Positions 33,474-43,509 of a stretch of 64,000 nt of DNA are shown here, in pieces (the first letter of the stretch is position 1; the number at the start of each line of letters is the position of its first letter). The position numbers were made by a program, and so were the translations under genes. The notes beneath the pieces were generated by a model, which saw only the letters and a list, made by a program, of their open reading frames with translations, was not told the DNA's origin and did not search any database. The DNA lies in contig OY821784.1 of NCBI GenBank assembly GCA_963682175.1, positions 38,173,621 to 38,237,620 of the forward strand. Direction: 5' to 3'. The DNA comes from Triglochin maritima. Its lineage: Eukaryota > Streptophyta > Magnoliopsida > Alismatales > Juncaginaceae.

Positions 33474-34328
33474 TGTTGTTTACCTTGAATAAGTGTTTAA
33501 AGTATACGTGCAGAAAAACAGACAATCGGTCGACCGGACGGTGTGGTTCGGTCGACCGGACGTGTGTTGCTTTACCCAGCAAAAGTGCCTGTCGTTTTTC
33601 GGTCGACCGGAATCTAGGATTCGGTCGACCGAGAACACATCTGGAGCTGGGCAAAAAGTTACTGTTGTTTTTCGGTCGACCGGAACCTTGGATTCGGTCG
33701 ACCGGAAACGTTCAAGGAGTTGGGAGAAAAGTGCCTGTTGAATTTCGGTCGACCGGAACTTAAGTGTACGGTCGACCGATTATGCACTCGCGCAAGCCAG
33801 AAAAGTTACTGTCGATTTTCGGTCGAACAAGACTCCAATTTCGGTCGACCGTTGGAATACGGTTATTAGGATCGGTCGACCGATGCACCCGATCGGTCGA
33901 CCGTTTGGACCCAGTTCTGCCCACGTTTTGCACATTACTCCACCCGATTTTGGTGCAACTTATACTTGTTTTGGCCTCATATATAAAGGCAATTTCGTCC
34001 CCTTCGTATTATCTGTTAATTCTATTGTCCACTTTTCGTTCTTGAGAGAAAAGAGAGAGAAAGCATCCTTGTGATTCGGTAGGAGAGATTTGAGCCGGGT
34101 TCTTCGTCGGTTCGTTCGCGTCTCCTGTAAGCATCTCTTGTAATACGTTTCTCTATAGTGGATTTGAGTTGTGTCGTCCGTGGTTTTTCCCGCATTGGGT
34201 TTCCACGTTAAATCTTGCGTGTTTTGTGTGGTTTGGATTTCGGATTTGCATTTTGTTCTCAAGTTTAGCCGATTGGATTCGTTAATTTTGTTCCGCTGCG
34301 TATTTGGGATTGGTTTTAATTCCTAACA
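33474..34328 (+). repeat. 5' LTR of the copia element
   Basis: 855 bp, TGTTG...AACA ends. The first half carries twelve CGGTCGACCG-type palindromes (see the array entry). A TATA box (tatataaa, 33980-33987) lies 77 bp after the last palindrome, placing the array in U3 upstream of the expected start of transcription. The second half (R/U5) is GT-rich and ends just before the primer site. Confidence 0.92.
33527..33903 (+). repeat. Array of twelve spaced CGGTCGACCG palindromes in the 5' LTR
   Basis: Sites start at 33527, 33549, 33600, 33622, 33673, 33695, 33746, 33769, 33820, 33842, 33873 and 33894. All are perfect 10-mers except 33820 (cggtcgaaca). Intervals are 22, 51, 22, 51, 22, 51, 23, 51, 22, 31 and 21 bp, so the first ten form five pairs with a 73-74 bp period. 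Spacers show weak likeness (aaaagt-act/gcctgt before each pair), which suggests an old 73-bp tandem repeat. Confidence 0.95.
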
Positions 34329-34330
34329 AC

Positions 34331-34342
34331 TGGTATCAGAGC
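34331..34342 (+). promoter_or_regulatory. Primer-binding site, initiator tRNA-Met type
   Basis: tggtatcagagc lies two or three bases after the LTR end and is the standard plant initiator tRNA-Met primer site used by copia elements. Confidence 0.95.
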
Positions 34343-34391
34343 TTTTGGGTCCGAATTTGGGGAATTTTCGTCGATCTTTTGTCAAATACTT

Positions 34392-37300
34392 ATGGCGAAT
34401 AATTGGAAAATTGAGAAGTTGAGCCGAAATGTTAATTTCGGCTTGTGGCAAGTCAAGATGCACGCAATTCTGGTGCAGCAAGAGGTGGAGGACGTTCTTG
34501 AGGGCTTGGATAAGTTGCCAAAGGAAATGTCCGATCAAGATAGGCAGAAGCTTGATCGAAAGGCGATGTCAACCATCAAGTTGTCGTTGTCCGACAAAGT
34601 TCTGAGAGAAGTGTTGAAGGAGAAGACGACTGCAAGTATGTGGAAGAAATTAGAAGAGGTCTACATGAAGAAGTCACTTGCTAGCCGGATTATCTTGAAG
34701 AAGAAGTTGTTCTTATTCAAGATGAAGTCGGGTATCTCCCTTCAGCAACACTTGGATGATTTCAATGCAATCATCATGGACTTGGAGAAGGTTGAAGCAA
34801 GGTTTTCTGATGAGGATCAGGCGATCCTTTTACTTTGCTCGTTGAGTTCTTCATATGATCACTTCGTGGAGACGATGATGTATAGCAGGACCGACATCTC
34901 TCTTGCGGATGTCAAAAATGCACTCTCCTCCAAATCTGATATGGAGAAGAGGTCTGATGGTTCTGATTCGAGCAAAAGTGAGGCACTTGTTGCTCGTGGT
35001 AAGGGAAAAGAGAGGAGTTTCTCAAAGAACACCTCTAAGACCAAGTCGAAGGACAAAGATATTATTTGTCATTACTGCAAGAAGAAGGGTCACAAGATTT
35101 CAGAATGTTTTAAGCTACAGAACAGAGAGAAGCAAAGGGGTTCTAGTAGTGGTGATCAGTCAGGTTCGAATGTCGCGGAGTCCGATTCTGATTTTGTGTT
35201 GGCAGCTACAAGTTCTTCTGAAGCTTCCGACGGTTGGGTGATTGACACGGGCAGTACATTCCACTTAACTCCGAACAAACACTGGTTTTCATCTTATGAA
35301 ACAATGTCAGGTGGAATGGTTATGATGGGCAATGGTGACAGGTGCGAGGTTGTAGGAATTGGTTCTGTCAGATTGAGGACCCATGATGACCTAGTCAAGA
35401 TTCTATCGGATGTGCGACATGTTCCGAAGGCGAGCAAGAATCTGATTTCAGTAGGTAGCCTGACTGCAAAAGGCTACAAATTCAGTGGTGAGGATGACTG
35501 CATATCCATCACCAAAGGATCACTTATTCTAATGAAGGGGAAGAAGCTTGGGCCCGGCAAGCTTTATATGCTTAAAGGAGAAACTGTTGTGGGTGACGCA
35601 GCTGTAGCGTCAACATTGTCTGGTGAGGAGAATGCCCAACTTTGGCATATGAGGTTGGGGCACATGAGCGAGAAAGGCATGGCGGTGTTGAACAAACGTG
35701 GTTTGTTTGGAAGTCAGAAAATTGGCAGTCTGGACTTCTGTGAATTTTGTGTTTTTGGGAAGCAGAAGAGGGTTAGCTTCTCAGCAGCTAAGCACACCAC
35801 CAAGGCTACTTTAGATTATGTCCACTCTGATTTATGGGGACCTTCTCAGGTTCCATCAAAAGGTGGAGCTCGCTACATGCTCACATTTATTGATGATTTC
35901 TCCAGGAAGACTTGGGTTTATATTCTGAAACAGAAGAGCGATGTGTTTCAGAATTTTCAGCATTGGAAGGTTATGATTGAGAATCAAACAGGAAAGAAAA
36001 TCAAGGTTCTAAGGACGGATAATGGTTTGGAGTTTTGTTCCTCAGAGTTTAACGATTTCTGCAAGGATGAAGGAATCGTGAGACACCGAACCGTACGTCA
36101 CACACCACAACAGAACGGAGTAGCGGAACGTCTGAATCGAACTCTCTTGGAGAGAGCTCGATGTATGCTTCTGAATGCGGACCTGACTAAGGATTTTTGG
36201 GCAGAAGCAGTGTGTACCGCTTATTATTTAGTGAACCGTTCGCCTCACATCGTTTTGGATATGAGAACACCGGAAGAAGTTTGGACAGGTGGAGCTTCAG
36301 ATTTGTCCAAGTTGAGAGTCTTCGGTTGTCCAGCGTACGCACATGTAGATCAAGGAAAGTTGAATGCTCGGTCGTTGAAGTGTATATTCCTTGGCTACGA
36401 TTTGGGTTTGAAGGGTTATCGTCTGTGGTGCAAGGAATCTCAGAAGCTCATGGTTGAAAGAAATGTTGTCTTTAATGAGCTTGTTATGTTACCTTCCAGG
36501 AAAGACACTGTTATTTCTACTCCCGTGTCAAGTGGGACTCCAGTTCAGGTGGAGCCACCGGTAGTGACTGCTGATGAGGATACCGGTATGACACAAGGAG
36601 AGAGTTCGAAACCTGAGGAAGATGAAGAGTATTTGTTGGCAAGGGACAGAGAGAGGCAGCTGACCAAGAAACCCCGTAGATATGCCGAATCAGTCCTTGC
36701 ATATGCTCTTAGTGCAGCTGAAGATATTGGAGCCTCTGGTGAGCCGAGCAAGTATTCAGAGGCAATTTCGGCACCCGATTCAGCTGCTTGGGCGGGTGCA
36801 ATGAATGAAGAGATGGAGTCCCTTCATAAGAACCAAACTTGGAAGTTGGTAGAACTTCCAAAAGGAAAAAGGGTCGTTAGCTGCAAATGGGTCTTCAAGA
36901 AGAAAATCGAGGGTATTTCAGATGTGAGGTACAAAGCTCGATTAGTTGCTCGTGGTTTTAGTCAGGTGGAGGGTGTGGACTATAACGATATTTTCTCACC
37001 CGTTGTGATGCATACTTCTATTCGTGTTTTGTTGAGTTTGGTTGCAATACATGATTTAGAGTTAGAGCAACTAGATGTGAAGACCGCTTTCTTACATGGA
37101 GAATTAGAGGAGCAAATTTACATGTCCCAGCCGGAGGGCTTTGTGGTCGAGGGTAAGGAGAATCAGTTCTGTTTGCTGAAGAAGTCGCTTTATGGGTTAA
37201 AGCAGTCGCCTCGACAATGGTATAAAAGATTTAATTCTTTTATGGTTGGACATGGGTACAGCAGGTCCGAGTATGACTGCTGAGTTTACCGAAAGGTATT

Positions 37301-38297
37301 TTCAGATGGCTCTCTTGTTTTGTTATTACTCTATGTAGATGATATGTTGATAGCAGCTAAGGACAAGTCAAAAATTTCTGAGCTTAAGGAGTTGTTAAAG
37401 GCTGAGTTCGAGATGAAGGATCTCGGATCAGCAAAGAGGATTCTAGGTATGGAGATACGTCGCGATCGTACATGCAAGAGTTTGTTTCTCTCCCAGCAGC
37501 AATATATTGAGAAAGTCTTGCATCGTTTTGGCATGGAGAATGCCAAGTCTGAAAGAATTCCTCTCGCCGCGCACTTTAAGCTGTCGGTAGACTTGTGTCC
37601 CAAGAAGGAGGAGGATAAGGCATACATGTCACATGTGCCTTATACTAGTGCAGTTGGCAGTTTGATGTATGCTATGATATGCACTCGTCCAGATATAGCT
37701 CAAGCGGTCAGTGTGGTGAGCCGCTATATGTCGAATCCAGGAAAGGAGCATTGGTCAGCTGTGAAGTGGATTCTCCGGTATCTAAAAGGTACAACTAAGC
37801 TATCTCTGAAATTTGGTCGATCTTCGTATTCATTAATGGGGTTTGTTGATGCCGACTACGCGGGAGACCGTGATAGACGAAGATCTATGACTGGTTATGT
37901 GTTTACTGTTGGAAGCACCGCTATTAGCTGGAAAGCGACGTTGCAACACACTGTTGCTTTGTCTACAACGGAGGCAGAGTATATGGCAGCGACCGAGGGT
38001 ATTAAGGAAGCTCTTTGGCTGAAAGGTTTATTTGGAGAGCTTATTCCAGGTCAGAATACAGTGGATGTTTATTGTGATAGTCAGAGTGCCATTCATCTGA
38101 CTAAGGATCAGATGTACCACGAAAGGACGAAGCATATCGACGTCCGTTATCACTTCATTCGGGAAGTTGTTGCTGAAGGAGGTGTGGTGGTGAAGAAGGT
38201 GGGCACCGAAGATAATCCGGCTGATATGTTGACGAAGCCAGTTATTTCAACTAAGTTCACGGTATGCGTGAACTTGGTTGGTTTGAGTTCCGATTAG
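34392..38297 (+). pseudogene. Copia gag-pol polyprotein with one nonsense codon
   Basis: A single frame encodes the structural and enzymatic proteins of the element. Order: UBN2-type gag (about residues 1-190), CCHC knuckle (CHYCKKKGHKISEC, near 35069), protease (WVIDTGS, near 35235), integrase zinc finger (HMRLGH ... CEFC, near 35645-35750), integrase DD35E core (HSDLWGP, RTDNGLEF, QNGVAERL), then copia RT (VDVKTAFLHGEL-type segment, YVDD near 37332) and RNase H (DADYAGD, STTEAEYMA, DSQSA). An in-frame TGA at 37281-37283, shortly before YVDD, splits it into 963 and about 338 codons; the second part is open from 37284. The final stop is at 38295-38297. Everything else looks intact, so this was active not very long ago. 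Confidence 0.94.
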
Positions 38298-38366
38298 GTG
38301 GAGCTAAGACGACGACACAATGAGGAAGGAAGTGTTTCCTTCAAAGAGTTACAGGGGTTATTCAAG

Positions 38367-38380
38367 GTAAAGGTGGAGAT
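38367..38380 (+). promoter_or_regulatory. Polypurine tract of the copia element
   Basis: The purine run (gg)taaaggtggagat directly precedes the 3' LTR, at the expected site for plus-strand priming. Confidence 0.8.
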
Positions 38381-39216
38381 TGTTGTTGTTTACCTTGAAT
38401 AAGTGTTTAAAGTATACGTGCAGAAAAACAGACAATCGGTCGACCGGACGGTGTGGTTCGGTCGACCGGACGTGTGTTGCTTTACCCAGCAAAAGTGCCT
38501 GTCGTTTTTCGGTCGACCGGAATCTAGGATTCGGTCGACCGAGAACACATCTGGAGCTGGGCAAAAAGTTACTGTTGTTTTTCGGTCGACCGGAAACGTT
38601 CAAGGAGTTGGGAGAAAAGTGCATGTTGAATTTCGGTCGACCGGAACTTAAGTGTACGGTCGACCGATTATGCACTCGCGCAAGCCAGAAAAGTTACTGT
38701 CGATTTTCGGTCGAACGAGACTCCAATTTCGGTCGACCGTTGGAATACGGTTATTAGGATTGGTCGACCGATGCACCCGATCGGTCGACCATTTGGACCC
38801 AGTTCTGCCCACATTTTGCACATTACTCCACCCGATTTTGGTGCAACTTATACTTGTTTTGGCCTCATATATAAAGGCAATTTCGTCCCCTTCGTATTAT
38901 CTGTTAATTCTATTGTCCACTTTTCGTTCTTGAGAGAAAAGAGAGAGAAAGCATCCTTGTGATTCAGTAGGAGAGATTTGAGCCGGGTTCTTCGTCGGTT
39001 CGTTCGCGTCTCCTGTAAGCATCTCTTGTAATACGTTTCTCTATAGTTGATTTGAGTTGTGTCGTCCGTGGTTTTTCCCGCATTGGGTTTCCACGTTAAA
39101 TCTTGCGTGTTTTGTGTGGTTTGGATTTCGGATTTGCATTTTGTTCTCAAGTTTAGCCGATTGGATTCGTTAATTTTGTTCCGCTGCTTATTTGGGATTG
39201 GTTTTAATTCCTAACA
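38381..39216 (+). repeat. 3' LTR of the copia element
   Basis: 836 bp. Palindromes start at 38437, 38459, 38510, 38532, 38583, 38634, 38657, 38708, 38730, 38761 and 38782. Relative to the 5' LTR exactly one palindrome plus spacer (22 bp) is missing after 38583. The last three sites have single-base changes (38708 cggtcgaacg, 38761 tggtcgaccg, 38782 cggtcgacca). It has an extra ttg at the 5' edge. Confidence 0.92.
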
Positions 39217-39218
39217 AG

Positions 39219-39336
39219 GTTTATGACTGCCCATTACCTCACAAAGATTTCAAACGTATCTACATTGAAACCTCGTCAAAAGGATATACAGGGGCAAGTC
39301 ATCCTTGGCTACCAAAGAACACCATTATCTTCATGT
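39219..39336 (+). other. Possible exon fragment interrupted by the copia element
   Basis: If the copia element and one target repeat are left out, 33439-33466 joins 39219-39336 in one open frame of about 49 codons. It begins just after an AG (atacatag) and ends in taa. The reading near 39226 (YDCPLPHKDFKRIYIE) has a protein-like composition, but I do not recognise it and see no further exons. It could equally be chance. Confidence 0.2.
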
Positions 39337-39350
39337 AAGACCCAACTTCT

Positions 39351-39392
<42 letters not shown>

Positions 39393-39839
39393 GCATCACT
39401 AATCACAGTATCACTAGTAGTTGGTGCTGATTGAGGAAGAGATATATGGTGTGTTTTCGATCGGCTTGCTTTGGACCCTTATTTATACAAGTCTAAGAAG
39501 TGAAAGAATCGGAATAATTCAAATAATTGGCGATCCATATCTTCCTTTTCTTCAGCTGCAGGCTGGATATATAATGACCATATATATGTACCATAAAGAA
39601 TATATACATATATTCCAGTGATCTTGAATGGGCCCGGCATGTTTAATTGTGTACGTACGTAGCTCACAAATTATATGAAGGGTTAAAAGTGTTTAACATA
39701 TATTTACGAATAATGTGGCTTAATTAAGGTTTCTCGACCAATATCAACGGGGTTAATTAAGATTTCAGATATGCTGTCAAACTGTCCTGATAAAATTAGA
39801 TAAAGAATATTTGGTTGTTGGAATTACTAGCGTGAGTTT
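39337..39839. other. AT-rich DNA with a (TA)n microsatellite
   Basis: A TA repeat of about 38 bp runs at 39353-39390. No gene recognised in the rest. Confidence 0.6.
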
Positions 39840-40854
39840 ATGACATATGAGCATCAGGAGATTATGACACAACCCGATACCAAGATATGTACCTATAAGT
39901 TTCTTAGAGCACAAGTAACAGTACCTCCGGGCTACCCCGGGCGCCTTACACTCTCTCTGCTACGTCAGCTCATCCAACCCACCAAAAAAAACTCATTACC
40001 CATGGCCACCACCGGACCAAAACTCACAATTCCCACAATTCTTTCACTACGCACAACCAGATCAAAACTCACCATTCCCACAATTCCCTCAAACAAGCAA
40101 GTCCAAACTGCCAAAGCCAATCCGAAGATGTGGACCACAGCCGAGGATGAGAGACTTGTCTCTGCATATATGGAAACCAGTTGCGATGCGGTGACAAGGA
40201 CAAACCAGAAGTCTACTTCATTGTGGGCTAGAGTGAAACGTGTGTATGACATCTCCGTGGAAGGCACAGGCCTCCCCGAGAGGAATGTGGAGTCCTTAAA
40301 AGGACGGTGGAGAAGAATTGTATCTGTTGTGAACAAGTGGGTCAGATGCTTCAATCAGGCATTCCGACGGAAAAGGAGCGGCCAGAATGACGACGATGTT
40401 GTCCGGCAAGCGCACGTGATCTACGAACGAACTCATGGCCTAAATTTCTTTATTTTGATGCTTGGGTTATATATGTTGCGTAGGTACCCAAAATGAGAGT
40501 ATGTGATATCTGAAGCTAATGTCGTGCGTGTTGACTGGCAGTCCTCGGAGTTGCACGATGAAAATAGTCCATAATCAGGAAGCCTTGGAAAAGAAAGAGC
40601 ACGAACGACTCCAGGACGCAATCACCCTCGGATGCAGAAGAGCTGACGCCGAGGTCGTCTACACACCCAGAAGGTGTGAAGAAGGCCAAGAAAAAAGTTA
40701 AGACTGCATTACGCCCCAAAGGCGATACCGATGTTAGAGAACTTGCACAACAACTTTGATACACCGCCCAAGTTAGAGAAGATGATTTCTCCAAGCATGA
40801 GGAGTTAGCGGAAATGAATTTCCAGAGACATTTAAAAAAAACTAAGTTGGACAT

Positions 40855-42055
40855 TGATGCATTGCATACATTGCATCATATGTCTTTCATTTAGATTACT
40901 TTTATATCAATAAATGCTACTAAGGTATGTGTTTAGTCTTATTTACAGAATACAGGGACCTGAATGCAAATTACCCACATCCCGAGCATTAACGCGTACA
41001 AAAGACTCGTTTCTATCATAAAGACCAAGTTCAAGTTTATCGGGTTTCAAATGGAAATGTATCCAAGCATAAAAGCATTCAAGACCTAATTACAAAAAGA
41101 ACAAGGACTTAAGCACAAAAGTAGCCGGGGACTTAATTGCAAAACGTCAAGGACCTAATTGCAAATCACGAGTAGCTTTTATTATTATGGAGAAAATATA
41201 AAGAAAAATCAATGTGGATCTCCAAATATATGAAGAAATTAATTCGGATCTCCAAAGATATGCAAGAATCAATCCAGACGCGCAAATGACATTGAAATCA
41301 TACCATAAACACACAGGAAAAATCCGGGTCGATTTTGAGCCAAAAAGGTGGCGATTCCGCCGCACCTCAAGAGCAAATTGCGGCGAATCCGCCGCGCCAA
41401 ATTAGATTCATGCTCTAAAAATTTTACCGGTTGCGTGTTGACGCGTGTACTTTCTTATTTCATGCTTAGGTCCCTTGTATCGGCTATAACTAACCCCGAG
41501 AACGATGTTGTGAGGAGTTCTTCCTTTTGTTCCATAATTTAGCAATAAAATTCTGTTTCTTTTATTTTATGTTTTTAATTTTCTTTTCTTAGTTTCTCTA
41601 GGACCCCTTCTCCCTCCCTCCATCTATGAGTTTCTAACTCTTTCCAAAGGGTGGGGGTGACGGATTTAGGGTGATGAGAAGAGAAGATGTTATTATTTTA
41701 ATTTTGTATTAGTATGTTTTGATTACTTGAGTTTATGTTAAATCATTTATCATGTAATGCTTTATAACTAATATGATTTATTATAAGTTTCAGAATTCTC
41801 TAATCTAAACCCGATATCTAAACCTCCACCCAATGGAATTCACCATCTTTGTTCTTGTTTTAGTTTTATTTGTTCATGTTTCTTGCTTTAGATAATTAAA
41901 ACCCAAAAATCTCAAAACCAACCAATTTAATTGTTCTCTCTCTCTCTAATCGAAAATCAAAAAAATAACAATATCTCTCCCTCCTTGTGTTCGACCCGTA
42001 TTTGCCACGTCTTCATTGACACCGTGCACTTGCGGTATAAATAAAATTCTCATCA
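40855..42055 (+). repeat. Family 2 LTR, copy 1
   Basis: 1,201 bp, tgatgcattg...ctcatca. It shares its first 50 bases and its last 90 bases closely with family 1 LTRs, while the middle has diverged. Dyads gtggcgattccgccgc (41348-41363) and gcggcgaatccgccgc (41380-41395) are 32 bp apart. Poly(A)-type signal aataaa near 41543. Confidence 0.94.
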
Positions 42056-42061
42056 AGTTTT

Positions 42062-42079
42062 TGGCGCCGTTGCCGGGGA
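42062..42079 (+). promoter_or_regulatory. tRNA-Asp primer-binding site, unit 1
   Basis: tggcgccgttgccgggga is a full 18-base match to the complement of the plant tRNA-Asp 3' end. Confidence 0.93.
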
Positions 42080-43509
42080 GGCGACGCAGATTTTGTTGTT
42101 TTTGTATTTTGATTTTATCCTGTTTATCTTGTGCGCGATCTAAGTATTTGGATTTGTGTTTCAGGAGACAACAGAGTGCACGGCGAAATCCGAGCACCAT
42201 TTGAGCTAAACGAGCGGCGAAATCGCCACACCTGAAGAACAACTTGCGGCGAATCCGCCGCACACTTGGAGCTTCTGGGCTTCAACTTTTTCTTGGACGC
42301 GACTCATCTCTGGGTGGACGCGTAAAGCTACTGAAATTTCGAGAGCGGGCGGCGAACCCGACTGAGCATTGCGTAGGTAACCTTCGTTGCCTTTTTCCTC
42401 GTAATTTCTAGTTTCAGAAAATTTCCTTTTATTAGAATTGCACGTGTTAAGCTTAAATTCCATAATTGGCAATATTTCAACTCTGACCTAAAATTCGCAA
42501 AATTAGAAAGACCTTAGTGCATGCATCATATAATGTTTTGTTTGCATTATTCTTGCTAAATTCTTGCAAATCAATTTCTGTTGAAGAGTGCTGGAGGCAA
42601 GGTACGTATCGCGGTTTTTAACGATTGCATTTAAGCATATAATTTAATTTGCATACAACCTTGCAATTGCCCCCATTAAAAAGACCATTGTTTGACTATC
42701 TTTGTTAGATCTAAGTTAAACTATCTTAAGGGCAACTCCGTAGGAAAAGATACGGTGGGGATTTCATCACCCTTCCGTGGCCCACAAATCACAATCCTAA
42801 AGTGTCACCCAAGCCTTAAAATTTAAAATCAATTAGACATTGACCCCTAAGGACTCGGACTCAATTAAGGAGAAGAATTGGTTTGACTTGCTATGACCTG
42901 AAGCCGATCGAATTCAATTTGGTGTCTAGGAAGTGTTTTTGTGTTGACGAAAGTCTTCCAAGCGAAGTGGTTGTCTAATTGGCACCGACTCTGTCGGAAG
43001 CGCCCCCACTAGCTATACACTACCTGGCCAATTTGGTTTGATTAGTGAGGGAGGTGAATCAAGCGAATCAATTCGACTCAACCAGTTAGGAGTCGTCTAG
43101 ATTTAAGTGACACTAGGTCTAGGATTGTTTGAACCGTGCTTTCTTAGGAAATTTCTGACCAACCCTCTTTTCTATCTTTAGAGTTAAGTTTCCTTTCTCA
43201 TCTGAGTCTTCTTTCTCTTCTCACCTAAATTCTCTAGATTAGGATTCCTTTCTCATCTTGCCCCATTCTATTGTTTGTTTCCCTTTTGGAAAAAAAACAT
43301 AAAAAAAACGAAAATTAAAAAAAAAATTGTAATTAATTCTTGAAATTAAATTTGGAATTTAAATTTCGAATTTGAATTCAAAAATTGATTCAACCCGGTG
43401 CACTCAGATTTGGATTCGGGACTTGAGTAATTGACTCTCACGAGTTCATCTAGATTCCAGTCTGGAACTTAACCCCAATCCACCTGTTGCACCACCTCAC
43501 CCGGATCCA
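42080..43509 (+). other. Family 2 leader, unit 1
   Basis: Non-coding leader alike to 16404-17844. A dyad pair is at 42214-42229 (gcggcgaaatcgccac, one arm base changed) and 42246-42261. The conserved block ggcaactccgtaggaaaaga is at about 42731-42750. ORFs on either strand are not supported. Confidence 0.75.

Larger units (their letters stand above)
33474..39216 (+). mobile_element. Ty1/copia retrotransposon, Tork/TNT1-like
   Basis: Two LTRs (33474-34328 and 38381-39216) enclose a primer site, one gag-pol frame with integrase before RT (copia order) and a polypurine tract. The TNT1-type gag and short 5' leader suggest the Tork lineage. The outer boundaries carry the direct repeat aaggtttat. 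Its placement leaves the exact LTR edge open by one or two bases: a 5-bp duplication ggttt (33467-33471 and 39218-39222) fits if the LTR is read as at-TG...CA-a. The LTRs differ by about nine substitutions, one 3-bp and one 22-bp indel, so the insertion is older than the Athila copies here. Confidence 0.93.

Noticed and set aside
33527..33903. CRISPR-like array
   Set aside because: Regularly spaced short repeats in a plant LTR, with repetitive spacers of 12 and 41 bp and no cas genes; it is an LTR feature.
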